NCBI RefSeq assembly: GCF_036248255.1
Contig: NZ_CP109178.1
Span: forward strand, 6,572,001 to 6,636,000
Length of the DNA stretch: 64,000 bases
DNA from: Streptomyces sp. NBC_01717
GTDB taxonomy: Bacteria; Actinomycetota; Actinomycetes; Streptomycetales; Streptomycetaceae
Direction: 5' to 3'
Each line of letters opens with the position of its first letter. Within the stretch, counting starts at the first letter, position 1. Under the pieces are notes generated by a model. It did no database searches. It had not been told where the DNA came from and was given only the letters and a program-made list of their open reading frames with translations. This document shows, piece by piece, positions 55,013 through 64,000 of this stretch. A program made the position numbers and the translations under genes.

Positions 55013-56566
55013 TCAGCGGCACTTGCGCCCGCCGTTGATGCAGCTCACCACCTTCTTCATCAGGTTGTCGTCGAAGACGTTGATGAAGTCACCGTGATCG
55101 GTGACGGGCTTGTGCAGCTGCTCCGGGAAGGAGTCGACGGCGAAGCCGGGGCCCGGCGGCACGTCGTACACGATGCGCTGGACCAGCTGCGGAATGGCTC
55201 TGAAGCCGTTCGGGCACCGACCGTTGTCCTGGGCGAAGGCGACATGGGTGCGGTGATTGGCGGAGTCGGTGTTCTGCCCGTCCCAGCAGCTCTGGAATGC
55301 GAACGAGCGGACCACCTGGCTGCCGTCCGGGCAGATCGGGTATTTGTCCTTGAGCTGCCGGTTCTCGAATCCGGTGCAGCTCCATGAGGCATTGGCGTTG
55401 GCGTCGCCGTTGGTGAATGCCTTGGCATCCCCGGTGATGATCCGCAGGAAGCGCGGCATCGCCGTGACCTTCCCGGTGGGATTGCCGACGAATTTCAGCG
55501 TGACCTGGGACGGAGTCTGGATCTCTCCGATGTTCTGGTCCTTGCCACCGCCGTCCGCGTCCGCGTCGTTCTCCGCCGTCCCGTTCTGCAGACGCAGGAC
55601 AGGCCAGTAGTAAGTGGACCTGTCACCCTGGTTCCGGCAACTGGTATCGCCATTGGCCAGATCGTCGTCGCTGGCGAAGGCGTCGTTGGCCTGATTGCCG
55701 ACGTAATCGTGCATATGGTGAGCGCCGTTGCTCACGCCGGGCGCGACGATGACATTGTCCGGGTTGAATTTGCCGTTCTCGTTACGCCCGCAGTCGGTGG
55801 TGAACGTACCGCGCGAGGCACCGCGGCGTTGGCGTGGCCTGTCGACATTCGGCTGCACGGACTGGATGTCGACGAAGTCTGACGCCTCGGGGCCGTTGCC
55901 CTGCTGCTCCTGACCGTTGTCGCCGTCCTGTCCACCGTCCTGGCCCTGACCCTGATCGTCGCCCTGGCCCTGGTCGGCACCCTGATCGCCGCCTTGGCCC
56001 TGGTCGGCACCCTGATCATTGCCCTGGCCGGCGTCCTGGCCGGCGTCCTGGCCCTGACTGTCGCCGGCCCCGTAGCCACCACCGTCATGGTTGCTGTCGT
56101 CGGCGCGCAGGCTGCACGGAGCCAGCCCGTCCAGTCCTTGCGGGCGGTCCGCGTTGCGCTCGACGGCGGTGGCGATGCGGTCGATACTCGCCGTCCGCTC
56201 GGCCTTCAGCGGACCCAGTACGGCATTCTCGGCAAGGTTGGGATCACGGGAGATCTCGTCCTTCCGATCCGCGAATTGCTGGTAGGCATCGGTGATCTGG
56301 GTATCCATGGCGGCCAGTTCGCGGTCGACCTCCCAGCGCGCCTCGTCGGGCACATCGGGAAGTTCGTTACCCACGTCGGGGCAGTCGATGGTGGACATCT
56401 GGGTGCCCGTATTCCACGTGCGGCCGGGAGGCGAGCCGGACGCCCCTTCTCCCGCCGAAGCGTAGACATTGACCGCGATCAAGCCACCTCCACCCAGAAT
56501 CAATGCGGCCGAGGCGACAATCGCCCGGTTGGCCAGCGTCGAACGTTTGCGTGATGTGCGTCCCAT
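55013..56566 (-). CDS. secreted DUF1996 protein with a repetitive Gln/Asp/Gly linker
   Basis: 517 residues. An N-terminal membrane or signal segment ([21 protein letters not shown]), a helical region, a low-complexity linker of [13 protein letters not shown] repeats (about 175-235), then the DUF1996 domain with [40 protein letters not shown] and [14 protein letters not shown]1996 is a His/Trp-rich fold of unknown activity, found in secreted fungal and actinobacterial proteins. ATG 56566 has GAGGAG 4 nt upstream; ATG 56578 is possible. Confidence 0.88.
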   Translation of the reverse strand: MGRTSRKRSTLANRAIVASAALILGGGGLIAVNVYASAGEGASGSPPGRTWNTGTQMSTIDCPDVGNELPDVPDEARWEVDRELAAMDTQITDAYQQFADRKDEISRDPNLAENAVLGPLKAERTASIDRIATAVERNADRPQGLDGLAPCSLRADDSNHDGGGYGAGDSQGQDAGQDAGQGNDQGADQGQGGDQGADQGQGDDQGQGQDGGQDGDNGQEQQGNGPEASDFVDIQSVQPNVDRPRQRRGASRGTFTTDCGRNENGKFNPDNVIVAPGVSNGAHHMHDYVGNQANDAFASDDDLANGDTSCRNQGDRSTYYWPVLRLQNGTAENDADADGGGKDQNIGEIQTPSQVTLKFVGNPTGKVTAMPRFLRIITGDAKAFTNGDANANASWSCTGFENRQLKDKYPICPDGSQVVRSFAFQSCWDGQNTDSANHRTHVAFAQDNGRCPNGFRAIPQLVQRIVYDVPPGPGFAVDSFPEQLHKPVTDHGDFINVFDDNLMKKVVSCINGGRKCR

Positions 56567-56673
56567 GGAACTCCTCATGCTTCGAGGGAGAAGCGTGACG
56601 TTCCATACGGGTGTGGTTCGGGGGGTGTTCAGTGAAAGGGGAAGTTCGTAGAAATCTCCATTCGCAAAACGGG

Positions 56674-57193
56674 TCACATGGGGGCGGGAGTGAACGGGGC
56701 GAGCTGTGGGTCCATGGGTGCATCGACCATCCGGTTGGCCGGTGTCGACATCGTGTAGGCGCCGATACCGAGGACCACTTCGAGGGTGTTCTGCGGGGTG
56801 TACCCGTGTGCCAGGAAGCCCTGCAGTGCCTCGTCGTCGACCGTGCCCGCCGTCGCGACGACGGCAAGGGTGAACTGCCTTACCGCTTCAAGCCGTTCGT
56901 CCGGGAGCGACAGCGGCTTCTCCTCGCGCAGCGCGGCGATCAGGTCGGCGTCCGCGCCGATCGTGATGAGTTTGGCGGTGTGCATGGCCAGGCAGATGTG
57001 ACAGTCGTTGCGGGTGGCGACCGTCATGATCAGGGTCTCGCGGGAGAGTTGGTCCAGGGTGGCCGACTCGAAGATCGCGCTGATCTTCAGGAAGCCGTCG
57101 AGCAGACGGTTGAGGCGCTCCCCGGATGTTCTGGCAATAGATGGGACGTATTTCGTAGGCGCCCTTCCCGCTGGCCTCATCGTGCGGCAGCAT
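56674..57193 (-). pseudogene. AhpD-like carboxymuconolactone decarboxylase family gene, probably frameshifted
   Basis: The body (to 56674) reads ARTSGERLNRLLDGFLKISA, then a CMD core ATRNDCHICLAMHTAKL with the CxxC redox pair and the following His, and a normal C-terminal helical part. Its N-terminus is not family-like in that frame, but another frame starting at ATG 57193 gives MLPHDEASGKGAYEIRP, which is. The reading frame therefore appears to change around 57120-57170. Either a real frameshift, a sequencing error, or a true short protein from GTG 57207 with an unusual start. Confidence 0.5.
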
Positions 57194-57248
57194 GCGCACG
57201 TCGACACTCAAGAGATCCGACCAATGAGGTCGAGAATGGGAGGGAACC

Positions 57249-58940
57249 ATGGCACGACGTACCCGCGTGCTCAGTGCGCTCGCACTGGCTGCCGCGGCCG
57301 CGCTCGTTCCCGTGCAGGCCACCGCTCAGCAAGCCGCGCCGGCGGCCGGGCAGCAGCCCGGACACCGGGCCGCCGCACCACCGGGCACCCCGTGCGCCGC
57401 GCCCGTGAAGCCCGCTTCACAGATGGCCGTCGAGTCCTGCGACAGCCCCGAGCGGATCATCGAGAAGGCCGCGAACATTGTCCCCACCTCCGGCCAACTC
57501 GCGTGGCAGCAGCGGGAAGTCACCGCCTTCACCCACTTCGGCATGAACACCTTCACGGGCCGCGAATGGGGATCGGGTACCGAGGACGAGAAGCTCTTCG
57601 CCCCGAAGAGCATCGACGTCGACCAGTGGATGCGCGCCTACAAGGCGGCCGGTGCCGAGCAGGTCATGCTCACCGCCAAGCACCACGACGGGTTCGTCCT
57701 GTACCCGTCCCGCTACACCGACCACTCCGTCGAACTCAGCCCCGGCAGCCCCGATGTCGTCGGCGCCTACGTGAAGGCCGCCCGTAAGGCGGGCCTGAAG
57801 GTCGGCCTCTATCTCTCGCCCTCCGACGGCGCCGAACTCCCGCACGCCTGGCATGCCCAGTGGGTCGAGTCGATCCGCAAGAAGCAGACGGAGGGCAAGC
57901 CGCTGAGCCTGCCCGAACAGATGGCGTTGGAGGACGGCGACCGGGCACCCGCGGGCGAGGGCAGGTTCGGCAACGGCAGTGCCGTCACCGAGCGCACCAT
58001 CCCCACCCTCGTGCACGGCGACGACCGCGCCGCTGCGGTCAAGCGTCACAAGCTCCCCACCTTCACGGTGATGGCCGACGACTACGACGCGTACTACCTC
58101 AACCAGCTGTACGAAATCTTCACCCAGTACGGGCCGATCGAGGAGCTCTGGCTGGACGGCGCCAACCCCTGGTCCGGCTCCGGCATCACCCAGAAGTACA
58201 ACGTCAAGCAGTGGTTCGACATGGTCAAGGCGTTGTCGCCGAACACCGTCGTCTTCCAGGGCCCGCAGGGCGTGCGCTGGGTCGGCAACGAGGGCGGCAC
58301 CGCCCGTGAGACCGAGTGGAGCGTCACCCCACACGCCACCGACCCGTGGACCGGGCTCGGCAGTCTGCCCAACGACTCGACCGACGCCGACATCGGCTCC
58401 CGCGCCAGGATCCTCGACCCGACGACCAAGTACCTGCAGTGGTACCCGGCCGAGGCGGACGTCTCCATCCGGCCCGGATGGTTCTACCACCCGGAACAAC
58501 AGCCCAAGACTGCAGCGCAGTTGATGAATCTGTACGAGAAGAGCGTCGGCCGGAACGCCGCACTGCTGCTGAACGTGCCGCCCGACCGGGACGGCCGGAT
58601 CGCCGATGCGGACGTCGCGTCACTGACCGCCTTCGGCAAGGCGGTGCGCAGCACCTACGGCACCGATGTGCGACGCACGCAGGCTCCGGGGCCGTACACC
58701 TTCGACCGGGTCGCCGTCCGCGAGGACATCCGGCACGGGCAGCGGGTCGAGAAGTTCGCCGTGGAGGCCAGGATCGACGGCAGCTGGCAGCGGATCGCCG
58801 AGGGCACCACGATCGGCAACCGGCGTATCCTGCCGCTCGCCTCACCCGTCACCGCGACGGCGGTACGGGTCAAGGTCCTGGAGTCCCGGGCCACACCCCA
58901 CCTCGGGGCGACCACGCTGCACCTGAGTTCGACCGGATGA
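57249..58940 (+). CDS. secreted alpha-L-fucosidase, GH29
   Basis: 563 residues with signal peptide (RTRVLSALALAAAAALVP). Family GH29 barrel: FTHFGMNTFTGREWG, MLTAKHHDGFVLYPS, and the nucleophile Asp303 in IEELWLDGANPW, followed by KSVGRNAALLLNVPPDRDGR and a C-terminal beta domain. Removes alpha-L-fucose from glycans outside the cell. GGAGGG sits 5-6 nt before ATG 57249. No fucose-use genes are adjacent. It converges with the response regulator gene. Confidence 0.93.
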   Translation: MARRTRVLSALALAAAAALVPVQATAQQAAPAAGQQPGHRAAAPPGTPCAAPVKPASQMAVESCDSPERIIEKAANIVPTSGQLAWQQREVTAFTHFGMNTFTGREWGSGTEDEKLFAPKSIDVDQWMRAYKAAGAEQVMLTAKHHDGFVLYPSRYTDHSVELSPGSPDVVGAYVKAARKAGLKVGLYLSPSDGAELPHAWHAQWVESIRKKQTEGKPLSLPEQMALEDGDRAPAGEGRFGNGSAVTERTIPTLVHGDDRAAAVKRHKLPTFTVMADDYDAYYLNQLYEIFTQYGPIEELWLDGANPWSGSGITQKYNVKQWFDMVKALSPNTVVFQGPQGVRWVGNEGGTARETEWSVTPHATDPWTGLGSLPNDSTDADIGSRARILDPTTKYLQWYPAEADVSIRPGWFYHPEQQPKTAAQLMNLYEKSVGRNAALLLNVPPDRDGRIADADVASLTAFGKAVRSTYGTDVRRTQAPGPYTFDRVAVREDIRHGQRVEKFAVEARIDGSWQRIAEGTTIGNRRILPLASPVTATAVRVKVLESRATPHLGATTLHLSSTG

Positions 58941-58948
58941 GCCGCCGG

Positions 58949-58972
58949 CCGGGGGTAGGGGCTCACCCCCGG
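58949..58972. terminator. hairpin between convergent genes
   Basis: CCGGGGGT and ACCCCCGG (8 bp, 8-nt loop), overlapping the last codons of the response regulator gene. Confidence 0.55.
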
Positions 58973-59610
58973 TCGAGATAGGCCAGCACCGCAAGAACGC
59001 GGCGGTTGTCGTCGTCGGACGGCGGCAGGCCGAGCTTCCCGAAGATATTCGAGGTGTGCTTGGCCACCGCCCGCTCCGTGATCACCATCTTCGAGGCGAT
59101 CGCCGCGTTCGAACGGCCCTGAGCCATCAGCTCCATGACCTCCAGCTCGCGCGGCGTCAGCCCGCCCATCGGCTTGTCCTGCGCCCGTCGCGACAGCAGC
59201 TGCGAGATGACCTGCGGGTCCATCGCCGTGCCGCCGGCCGCGACCCTGCGTACCGCGTCGATGAACTGGTCGGCGTCGAATACCCGGTCCTTGAGCAGAT
59301 ATCCGATGGCCCCGTTGCCGTCCGCCAGCAGCTCGCGGGCGTACAACTGCTCCACATGCTGCGAGAGCACGAGCACCGGCAGCCCCGGCCGGGCCCTTCT
59401 GGCCGCCAGTGCGCACTGCAGGCCCTCGTCCGTGTGGGACGGCGGGAGCCGGACGTCGACCACGGCGACGTCCGGCTCCAACTCGGCGAGTGCCCTGGTC
59501 AGTTCCGGCCCGGTCTCGACGGCTGCCGCGATCTCGAAGTCGTACGCCTGCAGCATCCGGACCAGACCGTCACGCAGCAGGAAGAGATCTTCGGCTAGGA
59601 CAACTCGCAA
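58963..59610 (-). CDS. NarL/LuxR-type response regulator
   Basis: 215 residues: receiver domain with acidic residues ED near the start (VVLAEDLFLLRD), phospho-acceptor Asp in VAVVDVRLPP and Lys in YLLKDRV, then a LuxR helix-turn-helix (LTPRELEVMELMAQGRSNAA, AVAKHTSNIF). Its start overlaps the sensor kinase end by 16 nt, so the two are coupled. Probable control of the divergent MMPL exporter is inferred from position. Confidence 0.93.
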   Translation of the reverse strand: MRVVLAEDLFLLRDGLVRMLQAYDFEIAAAVETGPELTRALAELEPDVAVVDVRLPPSHTDEGLQCALAARRARPGLPVLVLSQHVEQLYARELLADGNGAIGYLLKDRVFDADQFIDAVRRVAAGGTAMDPQVISQLLSRRAQDKPMGGLTPRELEVMELMAQGRSNAAIASKMVITERAVAKHTSNIFGKLGLPPSDDDNRRVLAVLAYLDRG

Positions 59611-60863
59611 GGGATCTCCATGGTCACCATGGTGGGACCGCCCGCGGGGCTGCTGACGGCCATGATGCCGTCGAATGTACCGAGTCGGCGTTCGATTCCG
59701 CTCAGTCCCGAGCCCGGTCCGATCGTCGCGCCGCCCCTCCCGTTGTCCGTGACGGAGATCCGCAGCATCGAGTCGGCGTGGTGGATGTCCACCCAGAGAC
59801 GGTCCGCCCCCGAGTGCTTGGCGGCGTTCGTCAGGGTCTCGCTGACCGCGAAGTACGCGGCCGACTCGACCGGCGCCTCGGCGCGGCCGGCCAGCTCGAC
59901 CTCGACCTCGGCCGCGATGGGCAGTCGCAGCGCCAACGCCTTGACGGCGTCCCCGAGTCCGCGTTCGGCCAGGACCGGCGGGTGGATGCCCCGTACGAGA
60001 TCGCGCAGCTCGGTGAGGGCTTCCGCCGAGGACTCGCGGGCCATCGCGAGAAGCTTCTTGGCCTGCGCCGGGTCCTTCTCGATCAGCGCCTCGATCGTGC
60101 CCAGGTTCATACCCATGGCGACCAGCCGGGCCTGCGCGCCGTCGTGCAGATCGCGCTCGATCCTGCGCAGTTCGGAGGCGGCGGTGTCCACGGCCTCGTG
60201 CCGGGTCTCGGTGAGCCGGTCGATCCGCCGGGCCAGCTCCTGCTCATGGGTGGGTGCCAGCAGCGAGCGGGCGATCACGAAGTGCAGCCGCAACAGCGGA
60301 CTGCTGACCTTCAGACCCGTCAGGAAGAACATCACACCGAGCGCTGCGGCGGCCAGCGCCGTCGCCTGGCTGTCGACCGGCACGAACGCGTACCAGTACC
60401 GGTCGTCGGTGAAGACCCGCCACAGGCCCGCCGCCAGGACGAACCCCTCCACCGGATAGAGCAGCAGCGCCGAGGCGAGGACCGACACGAAGTAGCCGGC
60501 CGTCATGTCGACCAGCAGCCACTGGATGTCCCGCCAGGTCGCCGGATCCTTCAGCATCAGCGTCGTCCGCTCCACCTGCCCCGTGAGCCCGCCGCGCAGA
60601 TCCTTCGGGAAGGGCCGGTAGGGGACCGGGATGCGGACGTCCGACCAGGTCGCCGCCAGCAGCCGGCGCTGGTTGGCGTGCCTGCGGACCGCGTCCAGCA
60701 CCTGCGGGGTGGTGAACAGGCCCAGACCCAGCGGAATGAAGGCGATCGAGAGCACCGCCAGGACGAACAGGGTGATCGACCCGGCGAGACTGGCGATCGA
60801 CAGTACGATCCCGCGCCCGGCGGCCAGTAGCGCGGACCTTGTCCGGCTCTGCATCGCGTTCAT
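59595..60863 (-). CDS. sensor histidine kinase (HisKA_3 type)
   Basis: 422 residues. N-terminal membrane region with about five hydrophobic segments (LSIASLAGSITLFVLAVLS and others, four-to-five TM DUF4118/sensor-like), the dimerisation box IERDLHDGAQARLVAMGMNL with the phospho-His, and an HATPase domain ending in VTDNGRGGATIGPGSGLSG. Partner of the downstream response regulator. The start may be ATG 60854 (MQSRTRS) instead of 60863. Confidence 0.92.
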   Translation of the reverse strand: MNAMQSRTRSALLAAGRGIVLSIASLAGSITLFVLAVLSIAFIPLGLGLFTTPQVLDAVRRHANQRRLLAATWSDVRIPVPYRPFPKDLRGGLTGQVERTTLMLKDPATWRDIQWLLVDMTAGYFVSVLASALLLYPVEGFVLAAGLWRVFTDDRYWYAFVPVDSQATALAAAALGVMFFLTGLKVSSPLLRLHFVIARSLLAPTHEQELARRIDRLTETRHEAVDTAASELRRIERDLHDGAQARLVAMGMNLGTIEALIEKDPAQAKKLLAMARESSAEALTELRDLVRGIHPPVLAERGLGDAVKALALRLPIAAEVEVELAGRAEAPVESAAYFAVSETLTNAAKHSGADRLWVDIHHADSMLRISVTDNGRGGATIGPGSGLSGIERRLGTFDGIMAVSSPAGGPTMVTMEIPCELS

Positions 60864-61102
60864 GATGGTCCCTCTCCCCTCGCCGGGCCCCTCATGGCAG
60901 GCCGCGGTCCGAGGACAGTCTCACCCGGCGGTCAGGCGTGACGTCAGCCGTTTCGCCACCCGGGAGGGGTGTAGCCAGCACCACCATCGAGCCCTCGCCC
61001 TACGCCTCGGGGAGAGGGGGTTCCGGCGGCTGGGGCGGCATGCACCCTGTTCCTAGGTTGATGAGCGACTCATTCGACGTCAACTTCTGGGGGCGAAACG
61101 CC

Positions 61103-63250
61103 ATGAGGCGCAATCTCGCGGCACGCATCGGCGTGTGGAGCGCACACCATCGCAGGACGGCCATCCTCGGCTGGCTGCTCTTCGTCGTGCTCGCCACGGG
61201 CATCGGCGGGGCATCCGGCATGGTCGAGATGACCGACGCCGAGAACGCCACGGGCGACTCGGCGCGGGCCGAGCAGATCCTCGACGACGCCGGCCTCGCC
61301 CATCCCGCGGGGGAACTGGTCATGGTGTCCGCCGCGAAGGCGGGCGACTGGCAGGACGCGGCCCGTGAGGTCTCCGCCGCCGTGGAGCGGACCGGCGAGG
61401 TCCGGAACCTCGCGGCGCCGATCCCCTCCAAGGACGGCAAGGACGCCCTGATCACCTTTGACATGAAGGGGGACGCGGCGACATCCGCCGACCGGGTGCA
61501 GCCGGTGCTCGACGCCGTGTCCGGGGTCCGGGAGAGGCGGCCGGACATCACGATCCATCAGTTCGGCGAGGCCAGCGCCGGGAAGTGGCTCGGTGACCTG
61601 CTCTCCGAGGACTTCAAGAAGGCCGAGTTCACCGCCGTACCCCTGGCCCTGGGCATCCTGCTGGTCGCCTTCGGCGCCGTGGTCGCGGCCCTGCTGCCGG
61701 TCGGGCTCGCACTCACCGCCTGCATGGCCGCCTTCGGTCTGCTGTCGCTGGCCAGCCACCAACTGCACCTCTTCCAGACCACGTACTCCGTGATGTTCCT
61801 GATGGGCTTCGCCGTCGGCGTCGACTACTGCCTCTTCTACCTGCGGCGCGAGCGCGACGAGCGGGCCGCGGGGCGCGACGCCGAAACGGCGCTGCGGATC
61901 GCGGCGGCGACCAGCGGCCGGGCCGTGCTGGTCTCCGGACTCACCGTCATGGTCGCGATGGCGGGCATGTTCCTGTCCGGACTGATGCTGTTCAAGGGCT
62001 TCGCCCTGGCCACGATCACCGTCGTCCTCATCGCCGTGCTCGGCTCGGTGACCGTGCTTCCCGCGCTGCTGTCCTGGCTCGGGGACCGGATCGACGCGGG
62101 GCGGGTGCCGCTGCTGAACCGGCGCTCCCGGCGGGGCGCGCGGGCCAGTGGCTCCTTCGCAGGCACGATCCTCGGGCCCGTCCTGGCCCGGCCCAAGGTC
62201 TTTGCCATCTCCTCGGTCGTCGTCCTGCTGGCCCTGGCCGCGCCCGCCCTCGGCATGAAGACCGAGTCGCTCGGCCTGGAGAAGCAGTTCGGCTCGGACT
62301 CGGAGCTCTCCGTGGCGTACCGGAACATCGAGGAGACGTTCCCGGGCGGCCCCGCCCCCGCCCTCCTCGTGATCGAGGCGGACGATATCGACTCGCCCGA
62401 ACTGCGCAAGGCACTGGCCGAGTTCGGCCCCGACAAGGTGACCGTGCACCGGGCGCAGAACGTCGCGGAGATCGAGGTTCCGCTGCCGGACGGCAAGGCC
62501 GGCCTGGCCGAGCTGCGCGACAAGCGGGTGCCCGCCGCCTTCGACGGGACGGGTGCGCAGGCATACGTCACCGGGGAGCTGGCGGGGTCCGTCGACTTCA
62601 ACGATCAGCTGAAGCGCGGCATCGTCCCCGTCTTCGCGTTCATCACGGCGGTGACCTTCCTGCTGATGCTGTTCTGCTTCCGCTCGTACGTCATCGCGGT
62701 GACGTCGATCCTCCTCAATCTGCTCTCCGTGGGCGCCGCATACGGAGTGATGGTCGCCGTCTTCCAGCACGGCTGGGGCGCTTCGCTGATCGGCTCGGAG
62801 GGGGTAGGGGCGATCGAGGCATGGATGCCGTTGTTCGTCCTGGTGGTGCTCTTCGGCCTCTCGATGGACTACCACGTGTTCGTGGTCTCCCGGATCCGCG
62901 AGGCCCGGCAGAGCGGTCTGGACACCCGGGCGGCCATCGACACGGGCATCCGGCGGACGGCGGGAGCGGTGACCGGTGCGGCCGTGATCATGGTGGCGGT
63001 GTTCGCGGTCTTCGGGACGCTGTCCATGCAGGACATGCAGCAGATGGGCGTCGGCCTCGCCGTTGCGGTGCTGCTGGACGCCACGATCGTACGGATGGTC
63101 CTGTTGCCCTCCGTCATGGCGCTGCTCGGCGAGCGGAACTGGCGGACCCCGCGCGGACTCTCCAGGCTGCCGAGTCCGGACCACGGTGAGGCGGAGGCGG
63201 CGGGCGCGGTGGCCGAGCCGGTTCCTGCCGGACCTGGGATCCACGGCTGA
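61103..63250 (+). CDS. MMPL family (RND-type) membrane transporter
   Basis: 715 residues, about 11-12 membrane segments in two halves: first extracellular loop after TM1 (SGMVEMTDAENATG), a TM block from about 190 with VDYCLFYLRRERDE, and the repeated half ending with SMDYHVFVVSRIREARQSG. MMPL proteins export lipids, siderophores or drugs. ATG 61103 is preferred; ATG 61061 (MSDSFDVNF) is in frame. It is divergent from the kinase/regulator pair, which likely controls it. Confidence 0.92.
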   Translation: MRRNLAARIGVWSAHHRRTAILGWLLFVVLATGIGGASGMVEMTDAENATGDSARAEQILDDAGLAHPAGELVMVSAAKAGDWQDAAREVSAAVERTGEVRNLAAPIPSKDGKDALITFDMKGDAATSADRVQPVLDAVSGVRERRPDITIHQFGEASAGKWLGDLLSEDFKKAEFTAVPLALGILLVAFGAVVAALLPVGLALTACMAAFGLLSLASHQLHLFQTTYSVMFLMGFAVGVDYCLFYLRRERDERAAGRDAETALRIAAATSGRAVLVSGLTVMVAMAGMFLSGLMLFKGFALATITVVLIAVLGSVTVLPALLSWLGDRIDAGRVPLLNRRSRRGARASGSFAGTILGPVLARPKVFAISSVVVLLALAAPALGMKTESLGLEKQFGSDSELSVAYRNIEETFPGGPAPALLVIEADDIDSPELRKALAEFGPDKVTVHRAQNVAEIEVPLPDGKAGLAELRDKRVPAAFDGTGAQAYVTGELAGSVDFNDQLKRGIVPVFAFITAVTFLLMLFCFRSYVIAVTSILLNLLSVGAAYGVMVAVFQHGWGASLIGSEGVGAIEAWMPLFVLVVLFGLSMDYHVFVVSRIREARQSGLDTRAAIDTGIRRTAGAVTGAAVIMVAVFAVFGTLSMQDMQQMGVGLAVAVLLDATIVRMVLLPSVMALLGERNWRTPRGLSRLPSPDHGEAEAAGAVAEPVPAGPGIHG

Positions 63251-63263
63251 CGCCCCTAGGAAG

Positions 63264-63303
63264 AAGCCCTGGCCCACCGGGTACGACCGGTCGGCCAGGG
63301 CTT
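63264..63303. terminator. bidirectional terminator
   Basis: AAGCCCTGGCC with GGCCAGGGCTT (11 bp), and ACCGG with CCGGT inside it. Lies between the convergent MMPL and winged-helix genes. Confidence 0.8.
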
Positions 63304-63320
63304 GTCGCGTGCGTCCCCGG

Positions 63321-63935
63321 TCAGGGGGCGTACTTGTAACCGACGCGTCGCACCGTCTGGATCGACCGGCGGTGCTCGACGCCCAGCTTGCGGCGCAGCC
63401 GGGCGATGTGGACGTCGACGGTGCGTCCGTCGCCCACATGCCCGTAGCCCCAGACGGTCGTCACCAACTGGTCGCGGGTGTGCACCCGGTGCGGGTGCGC
63501 CACGAGATGGGCGAGCAGCTCGAACTCGAGGAACGTGAGGTCGAGCGTGTTCCCGTCCACCACCGCGGTGCGCTGCACCGTGTCGATGCGCACCGGACCG
63601 GCCGAGGCCGGCGTCGCCACCGGCTGCGGCACGATCCGCTGGGCGGCGGCCGCGGCGACGGCGGGCTGCTGATCGGCCGGTACGAGCACCAGGTAGCCGA
63701 TCATCGGCGGTTGGCCCGGCAGCGCCGGAAGGGTGTGCTGCGGTGCGGGCAGCCAGGTGGCGCCCGGCGGGAGGAAGTCGGCCACATCGGCCAGCTGGAC
63801 GACCTCGTCGGGGTCGACGGCGCGCAGCCGGTGGCGGTTGGGGGAGACGGAGCGGGCGGAGGGTGGGGCCGCAGCGGTCGCCGACGGTGCTGCGGTGACA
63901 GCGGTTGCGGCGGAGAAGGTGCGAGTGTTCGCCAT
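63321..63935 (-). CDS. OmpR-type winged-helix transcriptional regulator without receiver domain
   Basis: 204 residues. The C-terminal about 95 residues are a Trans_reg_C winged helix (LTFLEFELLAHLVAHPHRVH, VTTVWGYGHVGDGRTVDVHI, ARLRRKLG). The N-terminal half is Ala/Pro-rich with a conserved-looking YLVLVPADQQP strand but no phosphorylation site, so activity is not set by a kinase. This layout is common in streptomycetes; target unknown. 63936-64000 holds no gene. Confidence 0.85.
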   Translation of the reverse strand: MANTRTFSAATAVTAAPSATAAAPPSARSVSPNRHRLRAVDPDEVVQLADVADFLPPGATWLPAPQHTLPALPGQPPMIGYLVLVPADQQPAVAAAAAQRIVPQPVATPASAGPVRIDTVQRTAVVDGNTLDLTFLEFELLAHLVAHPHRVHTRDQLVTTVWGYGHVGDGRTVDVHIARLRRKLGVEHRRSIQTVRRVGYKYAP

Positions 63936-64000
63936 GAGGGTCAGCTCTTTCGCGCGAAGGAGTCGTCGAGGGACGGACTTGCGTCGTGCGCGCGGACCGA

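Noticed and set aside
61070..63439. 789-codon open frame antisense to the MMPL transporter
   Set aside because: Crosses a strong bidirectional terminator and has no recognisable motif; Asp/His/Gln-rich shadow.

Overview
The window is chromosomal DNA from a Streptomyces (or very close actinomycete). The evidence is very high G+C with GC-rich third codon positions, frequent GTG starts, and gene families and order that I recall from Streptomyces coelicolor chromosomes: an AfsR-like SARP, panB, nadE, a GlnA2-type glutamine synthetase, glnE, and a malR/malEFG/aglA/amylase/pullulanase block. These assignments come from reading the protein sequences; no database search was run.

Layout. 1-12.8 kb: a small membrane protein, a site-2-type protease, a large SARP/STAND regulator (1207-4719), a DrrAB-type ABC exporter with arrays of about 11-bp direct repeats in front of it, panB, a DHA2 drug exporter with a palindromic operator and a TetR gene, an EEP-family nuclease/phosphatase, and a second drug exporter. 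12.9-19 kb: nadE, then a copper/envelope group (multicopper oxidase, DUF6153, CBS pair, DUF305, DUF3105). 19.2-29.5 kb: nitrogen region with glnA2 and glnE, interrupted just behind glnA2 by a decayed integrative island (20.5-23.1 kb) that duplicates the 3' end of glnA2 and carries three integrase fragments, a truncated exporter and an intact epoxide-hydrolase-like gene. A PrmC-like methyltransferase gene (24882) has a leader that can fold into mutually exclusive hairpins, like a translational attenuator. 30.5-45.9 kb: maltodextrin/starch block with malR divergent from malEFG-aglA, a second MalR-like repressor coupled to aglA, a secreted alpha-amylase and a 1770-residue double-GH13 amylase-pullulanase. 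A pair of inverted 89-nt structured repeats lies between the last two. 46-64 kb: a STAND ATPase without DNA-binding domain, a tautomerase-like enzyme, TetR, a ferredoxin-type reductase and metal-dependent hydrolase, a histidine-rich secreted repeat protein, a sigma-factor-like membrane protein, a lipoprotein, DUF1996 protein, an apparently frameshifted AhpD-like gene, a secreted GH29 fucosidase, a NarL-type two-component system, an MMPL exporter and a winged-helix regulator.

How they work together. The secreted amylase and amylase-pullulanase would cut starch and branched dextrins outside the cell, MalEFG would import maltodextrins, AglA would release glucose, and MalR plus its paralogue would control the block through CTTGCA-type operators visible upstream of malR, malE and the amylase gene. 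glnA2 (predicted not to be adenylylatable) and glnE form the nitrogen part. The most interesting unexplained signals are the attenuator-like leader at 24.77-24.88 kb, the about 11-bp repeat arrays at 6.62-6.71 kb, the tandem insertion scar at the glnA2 3' end, and the inverted structured repeats at 40.24-40.50 kb. No tRNA, rRNA, CRISPR array or complete insertion sequence was seen.
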